Shown in pieces: positions 25,940 through 33,500 of a DNA stretch of 64,000 bases. The notes under the pieces are model-generated. The model saw only the letters and a program-made list of their open reading frames with translations. It was not told the DNA's origin and did not search any database. Source of the DNA: Pandoraea pulmonicola (lineage in GTDB: Bacteria; Pseudomonadota; Gammaproteobacteria; Burkholderiales; Burkholderiaceae); the NCBI RefSeq assembly GCF_000815105.2, contig NZ_CP010310.2, forward strand, positions 3,906,001 through 3,970,000, given 5' to 3'. A program made the position numbers and the translations under genes. Each line of letters begins with the position of its first letter. The first letter of the stretch is position 1.

Positions 25940-26722
25940 TCAAACCGTCCGACAAAGGATCTGGCCGAGCCCGCCGATCCGAAGACGAAGCTGCTCACCG
26001 GGGCTCACCGGAATCATCGGCCCGAGCGCACCGGACAACACGACTTCGCCCGCCTTCAGCGGTTGACCGCGCAGCGAGAGCGTCCTTGCGAGCCACCACG
26101 CGGCATACAGCGGGTTTCCCATACACGCCGCGCCGTTGCCCTCGGAAGATTTGCCGTCGACGCTCTCCAGCCGCATCGGGCAATCCGAAAAATCGAGTTC
26201 GGAGATTCGCTTGGGGGTGTCGCCGAGCGCATAAAGACCACAGGAGGCGTTGTCTGCCACCGTATCCTCGAGCGTGATATCCCAGTCCGCAATCACACTA
26301 TCGACGAACTCGATTGCGGGCAGCGCATATTCGAGGCTCGCGAGAAATCGTCCCCAGGTGATGTGTTCGTACGTCAAGTCCCGACCAATGACGAACGCGA
26401 TTTCCCCTTCCGCTTTCGGCTGAACCAGGCGACTCACCGGGACTTCCTCTCCGGTGAGAAACTCCATGTCGCCATACAGGACACCGAAGTCGGGCTCGTC
26501 CACGCCGAGCTGTTGTTGCACAGCTCTGGAGGTCAGCCCCACCTTCTTGCCGGAAACCGTGCGGCCTTGCGCTCGCGCCAACCCTGCGTTCAGTTCGGCG
26601 ACCGCGTAGGCATCATCGAGACCGCGGACATTGAACGTCTCGGAAATTCGCGGAATCGTCCTTCCGGCTTTTCTTGCCTCGCGCAGCGCCTGCGCCGCGA
26701 GAACAACATTGGATTCTTTCAT
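25940..26722 (-). CDS. 2-oxopent-4-enoate hydratase (MhpD-like)
   Basis: 260 residues. The family pattern is clear: GKKVGLTSRAVQQQLGVDEPDFG, then PKAEGEIAFVIG, then VADNASCGLYALG, and GNPLYAAWWLARTLSLRGQPLKAGEVVLSGALGPM. It hydrates 2-hydroxypenta-2,4-dienoate (or a homologue) to 4-hydroxy-2-oxovalerate after meta-cleavage. ATG 26722 has GGGGA 5 nt upstream. Aldolase and acylating aldehyde dehydrogenase, usual partners, are absent from this window. Confidence 0.9.
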   Translation of the reverse strand: MKESNVVLAAQALREARKAGRTIPRISETFNVRGLDDAYAVAELNAGLARAQGRTVSGKKVGLTSRAVQQQLGVDEPDFGVLYGDMEFLTGEEVPVSRLVQPKAEGEIAFVIGRDLTYEHITWGRFLASLEYALPAIEFVDSVIADWDITLEDTVADNASCGLYALGDTPKRISELDFSDCPMRLESVDGKSSEGNGAACMGNPLYAAWWLARTLSLRGQPLKAGEVVLSGALGPMIPVSPGEQLRLRIGGLGQILCRTV

Positions 26723-26782
26723 CATCTTCCCCTGCACTGCCTCTCTCACCTGCACCGACGACTCCGTCGCTCGCCGCTGTCG

Positions 26783-27589
26783 TCAGCCGCCTCGCGCCGG
26801 TCGTCCGCGCACCTCCCATCCACCATCGCTCTGAAGGATGGCCGCGGTCGTCGCCGGCGAGTTCTCGCGCGACGCCAGCAGAACATAGTGCCCGGCGTGA
26901 TCCTCGGGCCGCGCGATGCGCTTCAAGGGGACGGCGTTTGCGGCAGCCTCGGCAAAACCCGGAATCTCCGAGAGCCGCACGTCGTGCTTGCCAAGCGATT
27001 CCGCGCTTTTGAGCGGCGTGACCGTCCCGCCCGGCGCCACGCCATTCACGCGCACATCGGGCGCGAGCTCATAGGCGAGTTGCCGGATCAATCCGACGCA
27101 GGCATGCTTCGACGCGACGTAGACCGGCCCACCGCCGCCCGCGTAAAAGCTCGCGTTCGACAGCGTGAAGATCATGCTGCCGCGCGTTTCTTTCAGCGCC
27201 GTTGCCGAGGCTTCCGCAGCGAGGAGATACCCCAGGACATTGACACCGAAAATCTCGTCGAATGTCGCCTTTGCCGTAGCGCCGTCCAGCTTGCGCAACG
27301 TCGCGAAGTGATCCCAGACGCCCGCATTGCCGACCAGCGTGTCGAGCTTTCCGAAGGCGCGGCAAGTTGCCTCGACGGCCGCATGATTCGCGTCCGGGTC
27401 GCGGACATCCCCCACCGTGACGGTAATCCGGTCTCCGAATTCGTCGCGCATCGCATCGGCTTGCTTGCCGTTGCGGATCAAGACTCCGACGCCACGCACG
27501 CCCTCCGCCACGAAGCGTCGCAAAACGGCCAATCCGATACCGGAATTCGCGCCGGTGATCAATGCAACATCGTCCTTGAGCCAGCCCAT
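26783..27589 (-). CDS. cis-dihydrodiol dehydrogenase (BphB-type SDR)
   Basis: 268 residues. SDR NAD motif TGANSGIG (12-19), NAG (88-90), and the catalytic set S144, Y157 and K161 (YVASK). The middle is close to BphB/HcaB-type enzymes that rearomatise the cis-dihydrodiol made by the Rieske dioxygenase to a catechol, producing NADH. It begins 2 nt after the beta subunit stop, so translation is probably coupled. Ends with the usual ILQSDGGWEVRG. Confidence 0.9.
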   Translation of the reverse strand: MGWLKDDVALITGANSGIGLAVLRRFVAEGVRGVGVLIRNGKQADAMRDEFGDRITVTVGDVRDPDANHAAVEATCRAFGKLDTLVGNAGVWDHFATLRKLDGATAKATFDEIFGVNVLGYLLAAEASATALKETRGSMIFTLSNASFYAGGGGPVYVASKHACVGLIRQLAYELAPDVRVNGVAPGGTVTPLKSAESLGKHDVRLSEIPGFAEAAANAVPLKRIARPEDHAGHYVLLASRENSPATTAAILQSDGGWEVRGRPARGG

Positions 27590-27591
27590 GG

Positions 27592-28143
27592 TCAGAAGAA
27601 GGTATTCAGGTTTTTGGACATCAGCAGAGACTGCGTAATGACGATCTTGCGACTCGCAATACAGAAACTGCCGTCGCGCTCGCGCAAGACGTCCTCGCGA
27701 CGGCCGAACAGCAGGTCGTTGTCGGCTTCGCCCCGGCTGCGATAGTTCACGAACACCGAATGCACCCGATATGTCCCCGCCGTTTCTCCGGCATAGGCTT
27801 CGACGTTGCTGATGACATGGACATGCCGCGTGGCCGGATCTTCCGCCCACGCGGACGGCTGCATGAAGCGCGCGACACGTCGCGAAAGATCGAGATGGTT
27901 GTCGTCGAAGTAGGCGCCTCTCCCGCGTCCGTACGCGCCGAGCCGATCGGCGCGGCGGCGGTTCTCGATCGCCGGCATCCAGTAGTGAATGTCCTCCGCC
28001 ATGAGTCCCAACCAAGCCTGCCAGGCCTCCTCGTCGAGAAGACGCGCTTCGTGATAGAGGAACTGCTCGATCCGGTAGGCCGTCTCCCGATCGACAGGCT
28101 GCGCCACGTCCGGTCGAGCGGCCACGTCTGCATCGACGATCAT
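27592..28143 (-). CDS. Aromatic-ring dioxygenase beta subunit
   Basis: 183 residues of the small non-catalytic subunit of Rieske ring-hydroxylating oxygenases: IEQFLYHEARLLDEEAWQAWL near the start, EDIHYWMPAIENRRR, then DVLRERDGSFCIASRKIVITQSLL at the end. It supports the alpha subunit in an alpha3beta3 hexamer. The ATG overlaps the alpha subunit stop by 4 nt, as expected of stoichiometric subunits. Confidence 0.95.
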   Translation of the reverse strand: MIVDADVAARPDVAQPVDRETAYRIEQFLYHEARLLDEEAWQAWLGLMAEDIHYWMPAIENRRRADRLGAYGRGRGAYFDDNHLDLSRRVARFMQPSAWAEDPATRHVHVISNVEAYAGETAGTYRVHSVFVNYRSRGEADNDLLFGRREDVLRERDGSFCIASRKIVITQSLLMSKNLNTFF

Positions 28144-29543
28144 GCGGCCTCCTTCGGATCGCTATTGTGAAAACTCGATTCCGGGAGCGCCGCCACGTCC
28201 CGCTGCGGAACGTCGTCCCAGCTGCGGGCCTTCATGAGGTCTTGCCATCGTTGATAGAACGCCCGATGGTTTGCTTCATTGACCTGATTTCGGTAGACAT
28301 TGCCCGGCAGATCGGAATCGGTGAGCTCCGACCCTCGTCCCAACCCCATGTAGAGATCCTGCTGGCGCGTGACGAAGCCCGCATTGGTCCGCGTCGAGAA
28401 CTCGAAATTCTCGCCGTCGTCCATCTCGAAGACGCCCGATGGGGAGAAGGTCATCATCGTGCCCTTGAGCCACCGGTCCTTGATATCCTGCGGTGCACTC
28501 TTGTTCACGAATGTCCAGGTATGGAGTTCGATCTTTCCCGGGCCTCGCGGATGCCACACGCGAAATGTGTTCTGGCCCGGCAGAAACGAGATATTCGGGA
28601 ACACGCTGGCCGACGAAATGGAGCCGATCATTTTCGAGCGAAACTCCCCCAGACGGGCGGCAACCTGGGGCTGAATCGAGTACAGGTACTTGCGGATCGG
28701 CTTGTCCCCGAGCGTCGCCGCGTTGCCCACGGTATCGAGGTTGAATTCCCATCCGTGGCCGTTGAAATTGACGTGATAGGAATCCGGATCCCGGTGCACC
28801 TCCGAGACCGGGCCTCCCAACATCGCGCGAGCAGCGGAGTCATGCGTCCACAGGGCGTGGTAGATGTCGCCGATGAAGTTCTCGACCGGAATCTTCCAGT
28901 TGCAGTTGATCACGGACTTGACACATCCCCCGATGAACTCGGTGCCTTCGTCGTCCATGTCGAAGAGGACGTCGAGGTAATAGCGAAAGTCGCCGAGCCA
29001 CGACTCGAGAGGCGGGGCATCCGGGTCCATATTCCCGAAAATCAGCCCCTTGTACGTTGCAATCTGAGCCACTGGATGCAGTCCATGCTCATCGGCATTC
29101 ATTCCGCTGGCATTGAACAATTCCTGCCCTGCCATGCCACGCAATGCGCCGTCGATGCCAAAACTCCAGCCGTGATAGTTGCAAACGAACGTTCTCGCGT
29201 TCCCCGCATCGGTAAAGGCAAGCCGGTTGCCGCGGTGCGGACACGTATTCAGATATGCCTTGACGCTCCTGTCTTTCTGCCGGACGACGATAACGTTGTC
29301 TTCGGCCATATAGGTCGTCACGTAATCTCCGCTTGCGGGAATCTGGGAGTCGTGCGCCAGGAACAGCCAGCTTCGTGCAAAGATCTTCTCCAGTTCCTGG
29401 TCGTAGATCCGCTGATCCCAGTAGACGCGGCGCGACAGCCGGCCATTGTTCAAGTCGAGCACGTCGTCCAGAAACGACAGCGGTGCGCTGGCCGGCTCGC
29501 GTCTCACCCGGTCGCAGGATCCGGTGCATGAAAGTTCTGCCAT
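28140..29543 (-). CDS. Aromatic-ring dioxygenase Rieske alpha subunit
   Basis: 467 residues, typical for alpha subunits of three-component dioxygenases. The Rieske cluster ligands are C101 and H103 (CPHRG) and C121 and H124 (CNYHGW). The mononuclear iron site has D226, H229 and H234 (ENFIGDIYHALWTH), with the third ligand in FEMDDGENF (D375 or D376). Electrons come from the ferredoxin encoded immediately upstream. It adds both atoms of O2 to an aromatic ring to give a cis-dihydrodiol. Substrate is not readable; sequence style is biphenyl/naphthalene/phenylpropionate-like. Confidence 0.95.
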   Translation of the reverse strand: MAELSCTGSCDRVRREPASAPLSFLDDVLDLNNGRLSRRVYWDQRIYDQELEKIFARSWLFLAHDSQIPASGDYVTTYMAEDNVIVVRQKDRSVKAYLNTCPHRGNRLAFTDAGNARTFVCNYHGWSFGIDGALRGMAGQELFNASGMNADEHGLHPVAQIATYKGLIFGNMDPDAPPLESWLGDFRYYLDVLFDMDDEGTEFIGGCVKSVINCNWKIPVENFIGDIYHALWTHDSAARAMLGGPVSEVHRDPDSYHVNFNGHGWEFNLDTVGNAATLGDKPIRKYLYSIQPQVAARLGEFRSKMIGSISSASVFPNISFLPGQNTFRVWHPRGPGKIELHTWTFVNKSAPQDIKDRWLKGTMMTFSPSGVFEMDDGENFEFSTRTNAGFVTRQQDLYMGLGRGSELTDSDLPGNVYRNQVNEANHRAFYQRWQDLMKARSWDDVPQRDVAALPESSFHNSDPKEAA

Positions 29544-29552
29544 GATCCCCCC

Positions 29553-29897
29553 TTAGATCGCCGATTCGGCTTCGTCGGACTCGGCGTCGAGGTCGGCAAA
29601 GATCTCGTCTCCGCTTTCGATGACCCTGTACGTCCGGACATCGTCGGTGCACGGAAACGTCACTGCTCGCCCGGTCGGGATGTGGAATGCGCCGTCGTGT
29701 ACCGGGCAGGCGATCAGGTCGCCGTCCACGATCTCTCCCGACGCGAGCGACGCTTCCGCATGCGTGCACATGTCGCTTGTCGCGTAGAAGCGACCCTCGA
29801 TGTTGTAAACCGCCACAGGACACGCGGACGTTTCGACCCGGCATACCGCCCCGGGCGCCAGGCTGTCGCGCTTGAGTAGAAATACTTTGTTCGCCAT
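29553..29897 (-). CDS. Rieske-type ferredoxin component
   Basis: 114 residues with the Rieske motif C44-T-H46 and C64-P-V-H67 (MCTHAEASLASG, then ACPVHDGAFH). These small ferredoxins carry electrons from reductase to oxygenase. ATG 29897 begins the conserved part, overlapping nothing but 8 nt from the LigB stop; the frame is open to 29948 across it. It has an acidic tail of DAESDEAESA. Precedes the alpha subunit by 9 nt. Confidence 0.93.
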   Translation of the reverse strand: MANKVFLLKRDSLAPGAVCRVETSACPVAVYNIEGRFYATSDMCTHAEASLASGEIVDGDLIACPVHDGAFHIPTGRAVTFPCTDDVRTYRVIESGDEIFADLDAESDEAESAI

Positions 29898-29905
29898 ATC
29901 CGGTG

Positions 29906-30745
29906 CTAGCAAATGTGTAATTGAACGAAGCCGAGGCCAGTCACCCATTCGGGAACGGGCTCGTAATCGATGATTTCGCCCCGGGCGCCTTCAAGCGCCG
30001 CCATCGCGCACGCCCAGTTGCGAATCTCCATCGCACCGTTGCCGCCGTTCGAAAGAATGTACGCATCGGTCAATGCCGTCATTGCCTGCAGGTCGCACGA
30101 TCGCGCGTAGCCCAATATCTCGCGATCGAAGACCTCGTTGACTCGCCCCATTTCCGCGGTCCCGACCCAATGGCTGATGCCGCCGCTACCCACCACGACG
30201 ACACGTTCGTTGTCATCGAACGCTTCGACGGCCTCGCGAATTTGCCGGCCCAACGCCACGGCCCGGGACATTCGAATGTAGGGATCCACGCCGGCAGCCA
30301 GGTATACGGGGACCGTTCCGACGTTCGCCCCCGCATCACGCAACGGCTGGACGATCAGCCGATCGGGAATGGCTACGGAATGATCCACAGTCAGCGCTCG
30401 CGCTACCGCCCAATCGAAGCCTCGCTCGAGGCCGTACTCCGCAATGTGAGTGGCAAGGCCGGCACTGTCCGGAATCACCGATCGCTTCAGACCGGGAAGT
30501 CCATCGATCGGACCGTCGACGTCACCGGTACCGATCAGAAAGCTCGGCAGACAAGTGGTGCCGAAGAGCATGTAATGGTCGGCGCCGACGATAACGACGC
30601 TCGACGGCCGCAATGCGGCGAGGCGCTCTGCGCATGCGGCGAAGGCGTTCCACATGCGCCTGCCGATGTCAGGCGCCGGCGCCGTCGGCGCCACGAACAT
30701 GACCGGATCGTGAGGAACGAGGAATCCGCCCACAACCTTTCCCAT
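29906..30745 (-). CDS. Class III extradiol ring-cleavage dioxygenase, LigB-type catalytic subunit
   Basis: 279 residues. LigB-superfamily iron ligands appear as H12 (LVPHDP), H57 (GADHYM) and E240 (GNGAMEIRNW), with catalytic H192 (GGISHW). Such enzymes cleave a catechol next to the hydroxyl pair to give a ring-opened semialdehyde or oxo-acid. GGAG lies 6 nt before ATG. Together with the small LigA-like subunit encoded 14 nt upstream it forms an alpha2beta2 protocatechuate-4,5-dioxygenase-type enzyme. Its catechol is presumably the product of the neighbouring Rieske dioxygenase and SDR. Confidence 0.92.
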   Translation of the reverse strand: MGKVVGGFLVPHDPVMFVAPTAPAPDIGRRMWNAFAACAERLAALRPSSVVIVGADHYMLFGTTCLPSFLIGTGDVDGPIDGLPGLKRSVIPDSAGLATHIAEYGLERGFDWAVARALTVDHSVAIPDRLIVQPLRDAGANVGTVPVYLAAGVDPYIRMSRAVALGRQIREAVEAFDDNERVVVVGSGGISHWVGTAEMGRVNEVFDREILGYARSCDLQAMTALTDAYILSNGGNGAMEIRNWACAMAALEGARGEIIDYEPVPEWVTGLGFVQLHIC

Positions 30746-30759
30746 CTTGATCTCCCCGT

Positions 30760-31065
30760 CTATTGCTTGATAGCCGCCACGTGGACGACTTCCCCCTCGC
30801 CCACCTTTCGCAACCGCTTCATGTAGGTCCGCATGTCTCGCTCGGGCGACAGTTCCTGCCAGAACCCCATAGTCAGCATGGGGTTCACTCCCGCCTGCTG
30901 GAGCGCCGCAACGTCAAAAGCGAGCACCATTTGGCGTTCTTGTTCCGACAATGCGTATCGCGACAGGAACGCGATCGCGTCTTCGCGAAAACGTTGCTTG
31001 GCGGATCTGTCGACGCTGAGCTGGTGCAATACACGCTCGAGTACGTTTCGACTCATATCGATCAC
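30760..31065 (-). CDS. LigA-type small subunit of extradiol dioxygenase
   Basis: 101 residues of the LigA family (all-helical): FLSRYALSEQERQMVLAFDVAALQQAGVNPMLTMGFWQEL. In LigAB this subunit covers the active site of the catalytic subunit. GTG 31065 shares GTGA with the upstream hydrolase stop; an ATG at 31056 is three codons inside, and either may be used. LigB follows after 14 nt. Confidence 0.88.
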   Translation of the reverse strand: MIDMSRNVLERVLHQLSVDRSAKQRFREDAIAFLSRYALSEQERQMVLAFDVAALQQAGVNPMLTMGFWQELSPERDMRTYMKRLRKVGEGEVVHVAAIKQ

Positions 31066-31883
31066 GCGAGGAATTCTCGAACCAGACGGAGAAAATCGTC
31101 ACGCCGCTCCGTCTGCACCCAGTGGCCGCACTGGCCAAACATATGGAGATCGGCTCGCGGAATCGATTTGGCGAGCAGTTCGCCACACGCGGGCGGCACA
31201 ACCCGATCTTCACGGCCGTGGAGCACCAGCGTCGGAGCCATGATTTCGGCCACGACCTTCGCGGGAAATCCTTTCACCATGGTCGGCCCGTCCTCGTTGG
31301 GCTTGGGGATCAGCTTCCGAAGCGCGTCCTGCGCACCGGGACGGGCGCTCGCGCGATACCGTTCCTCGACCATCGCTTCGGTGATGATCGACGGGTCATA
31401 CGGAAAGAGACGCATGGTCTTTTCCATGTTCTCCAACGACGGCTCGTACTCCCATGCCGAACGCAGCCCTTCAGTCTGCTGGAACTCCCCGGCCGGCGTT
31501 CCCAGCAGCACGAGTCGCTCGACGCGAGACGGGTCAAACACCGCCAAACCGAGCGAAATCGCGCCACCGAACGAATTTCCGACAAACGACGCCTTTTCAA
31601 TACCGAGCTCGTCCATGACCCCGATCAGGTGACGGACCCACAACTTGATGTCGTACTTGCTGTCGCTCTTGAATTCCGTAAATCCGAACCCGGCAATGTC
31701 CGGCACAACCACGCGGAACGACGCCGCCAGGGCCCCCATCACGCCATGCCAATTCGTCCACCCCGAAACGCCGGGCCCCGAACCGTGCAGCAGAAATACC
31801 GGCTTGCCCTTGCCCTCATCAAAGTAGTTGGTCAGATGACCGGCTGCCATGATTTGCCGGCCCAAACCCGAAAACGTCGACAT
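31062..31883 (-). CDS. Meta-cleavage product hydrolase (alpha/beta hydrolase, BphD/MhpC-type)
   Basis: 273 residues with signature elements of carbon-carbon hydrolases acting on ring-cleavage products: HGSGPGVSGWTNW (33-45), nucleophile GNSFGG (S104), HGREDRVVP (D226) and GQCGHWVQTER (H254). It splits the semialdehyde or dioic product into 2-oxopentenoate and an organic acid. ATG 31883 has AGGAGAGGG upstream. First gene of the ring-degradation operon. A palindrome overlaps its promoter (see 31897-31914). Confidence 0.92.
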   Translation of the reverse strand: MSTFSGLGRQIMAAGHLTNYFDEGKGKPVFLLHGSGPGVSGWTNWHGVMGALAASFRVVVPDIAGFGFTEFKSDSKYDIKLWVRHLIGVMDELGIEKASFVGNSFGGAISLGLAVFDPSRVERLVLLGTPAGEFQQTEGLRSAWEYEPSLENMEKTMRLFPYDPSIITEAMVEERYRASARPGAQDALRKLIPKPNEDGPTMVKGFPAKVVAEIMAPTLVLHGREDRVVPPACGELLAKSIPRADLHMFGQCGHWVQTERRDDFLRLVREFLA

Positions 31884-31896
31884 ACCCTCTCCTATT

Positions 31897-31914
31897 CCAT
31901 ACGTATGCGTATGG
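31897..31914. promoter_or_regulatory. Palindromic operator overlapping the ring-degradation operon promoter
   Basis: CCATACGTATGCGTATGG has perfect 7-bp arms (CCATACG/CGTATGG) around TATG. It overlaps the -10 box TACCAT (31911-31916) of the minus-strand promoter by four bases. A TetR gene is transcribed divergently from 32083, so this is the natural TetR site. A related 17-nt imperfect palindrome at 32011-32027 sits near the TetR start. Confidence 0.7.
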
Positions 31915-31939
31915 TAAAAAAATGGGAATAGACGGTCAA
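31911..31939 (-). promoter_or_regulatory. Sigma-70 promoter of the ring-degradation operon
   Basis: Minus strand: TTGACC (31939-31934), 17-nt spacer, TACCAT (31916-31911), about 28 nt before the hydrolase ATG. The palindrome 31897-31914 covers its -10 and start region. Confidence 0.65.
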
Positions 31940-32010
31940 TTGAAATTTACCTAGTGGTAAACGCGATGGAATATCGGTTTTATCGTGGCGACCTCCGGCA
32001 TATCAACATA

Positions 32011-32027
32011 TGGATACGACGTACCCA
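32011..32027. promoter_or_regulatory. Second palindrome near the TetR start
   Basis: TGGATACGACGTACCCA is an inverted repeat (TGGaTACG/CGTAcCCA) with one mismatched pair. It shares ATACG with the operator at 31897-31914 and lies about 55 nt before the TetR ATG, suggesting autoregulation. Confidence 0.5.
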
Positions 32028-32082
32028 TCGGTATCTTCACCGCATGTAAAATGAGCATCCATTGAAATGGACGCACCGAGAT

Positions 32083-32673
32083 ATGCCCAGAGCAAAAGCA
32101 GGCGAGAAAACACGAGTACAGTTTGGCCCGGACGACTGGATCGCTGCGGCGACCCGCGTCCTCGTCAACAGAAGCATCGACGCGGTCGGCGTGGAGTCCC
32201 TCGCGAAGGAGCTCGGCGTTACCAAGGGGAGCTTCTACTGGCACTTCAAGGATCGGAATGATCTGCTTCGCAGGATGCTCACCGCCTGGCGAGATCGCGC
32301 AACCGAGCAGATCATTGCGAGTTTCGAAAGCCGCAAACTGCCGCCTCGGAAACTCATCCAGGACCTTCTGGATTTGCCTTCACGCGAAGTGATGGCACAC
32401 GAATCGGCATCGATCGAGCTCGCGATACGGGCTTGGGGGCGACGCGACGAGATGGCTCGTGCAGTCATTGAAGAAGTCGATGCCAAGCGCCTGTCCTACA
32501 TCGCCCAGTGCTTCAGCGCCCTCGGATTCAATATTGGCGACGCGCGCACAAGAGCGTTCGTTCTCTACGGGTATGAGGTATCGGAATCGATCGTTGGTGG
32601 CAAAAGCAGCAAGGCCCAAAAGGCTGAGAGGCGCGCATTCATGGAGCGAATGCTGCTGAGCGACGCCGAGTAG
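32083..32673 (+). CDS. TetR-family regulator
   Basis: 196 residues. The HTH is clear at about 36-55 (VGVESLAKELGVTKGSFYWHF) with the helix after it (KDRNDLLRRMLTAW). The C-terminal half is a helical ligand domain. ATG 32083 was chosen over TTG 32062; the ribosome site is weak. Divergent from the ring-degradation operon with palindromes in between, so it is the likely local repressor, relieved by a pathway metabolite. Confidence 0.9.
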   Translation: MPRAKAGEKTRVQFGPDDWIAAATRVLVNRSIDAVGVESLAKELGVTKGSFYWHFKDRNDLLRRMLTAWRDRATEQIIASFESRKLPPRKLIQDLLDLPSREVMAHESASIELAIRAWGRRDEMARAVIEEVDAKRLSYIAQCFSALGFNIGDARTRAFVLYGYEVSESIVGGKSSKAQKAERRAFMERMLLSDAE

Positions 32674-32694
32674 TCGCAATCTCGTCACGCAAGC

Positions 32695-32727
32695 GGGGGA
32701 GGTGGCGCGCCCGGCGCCACCTCCCCC
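32695..32727. terminator. 14-bp stem hairpin between convergent TetR and SMR genes
   Basis: GGGGGAGGTGGCGC (32695-32708) pairs perfectly with 32714-32727 over a 5-nt loop. Only a short TTT follows on the plus strand. Located between convergent gene ends, so a bidirectional terminator is likely. Confidence 0.65.
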
Positions 32728-32745
32728 CTGTTTCCGCGGAGAACT

Positions 32746-33069
32746 TCAGGCTTGCGAGAATATCTTGGTGCCGGCCACTCCCACCACGATGAGGGCAATG
32801 AACGCCAGCTGTGTGATCGAGATGTTCTGCTTGAAGATCAGGCAACTGCCGATGGCTACGCCGGCGGCACCCAGTCCGGTCCAGATCGCGTAAGCGGTTC
32901 CGGGGGGAATCGTCCGCATGGCCTGAGCAAGCAGAAACATGTTCAGGAAGCTCAGCACGATCGGAACGGCGACGACGAACTTCGACGCTCCGCCAACGGT
33001 GCTCCATTTCAGACTCAACGCCCAGATCACCTCAACGACGACGGCGAGGCCCAGAAGGATCCATTCCAT
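32746..33069 (-). CDS. SMR-family transporter, Gdx/SugE-like
   Basis: 107 residues with four hydrophobic segments. The essential membrane Glu is E13 (LAVVVEVIWALSLKWS). The segment PPGTAYAIWTGLGA is typical of the Gdx (guanidinium exporter) subgroup rather than EmrE. ATG 33069 with AAGGGG upstream; the longer frame is a shadow of RidA. It lies 19 nt after the RidA gene, last in the amine/amino-acid cluster. Guanidinium or a related small cation as substrate is inference. Confidence 0.88.
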   Translation of the reverse strand: MEWILLGLAVVVEVIWALSLKWSTVGGASKFVVAVPIVLSFLNMFLLAQAMRTIPPGTAYAIWTGLGAAGVAIGSCLIFKQNISITQLAFIALIVVGVAGTKIFSQA

Positions 33070-33088
33070 AGCGATCAGCCCCTTCGCG

Positions 33089-33478
33089 TCAGCAACGGAG
33101 CGAGACGATAGCGTCGACCTCGACCAGCGCCCCCTTCGGTAGCGCAGCGGCTTCGAAGGTGGTACGCGCAGGGTACGGCGCCGCAAAAAATTCCGCGTAT
33201 GCCGCGTTGATTTCCGCGAACTGCGAGAGATCTCGCACAAGAACCGTCGTCTTCAGCACATTGGACATGGCGCAACCCGCGGCCTTCACGATGTGCTCCA
33301 GGTTCGTCAGACACTGACGCATTTGCTCGGCGGCATTGGTGCTCGCGATGACGCCGGCGTTCGCATCAATGGGCAACTGCCCCGAAACAAAGAGAAGGTC
33401 ACCGAAAATCCGGGCTTGAGAATAGGGGCCAATGGCGGCCGGGGCTTCAGGGGTTTCGATGGTCGACATATGCTTCAT
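33089..33478 (-). CDS. RidA family enamine/imine deaminase
   Basis: 129 residues. The family's GPYSQARIFGDLLFVSGQLP (17-36), substrate-binding R105 (PARTTFEA) and VEVDAIVSL near the end are intact. RidA proteins hydrolyse reactive 2-aminoacrylate or related enamines from PLP enzymes. It lies between the class V PLP enzyme (22 nt upstream) and the SMR gene, so it probably removes imines released by that enzyme. ATG 33478 chosen; ATG 33469 is possible. Confidence 0.92.
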   Translation of the reverse strand: MKHMSTIETPEAPAAIGPYSQARIFGDLLFVSGQLPIDANAGVIASTNAAEQMRQCLTNLEHIVKAAGCAMSNVLKTTVLVRDLSQFAEINAAYAEFFAAPYPARTTFEAAALPKGALVEVDAIVSLRC

Positions 33479-33500
33479 GAGTTTCGGAAGTCAGGTTGAT

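Noticed and set aside
26783..28015. 410-residue reading of the SDR frame
   Set aside because: The extra 142 residues overlap the dioxygenase beta gene in another frame and have no SDR similarity; the SDR starts at 27589.
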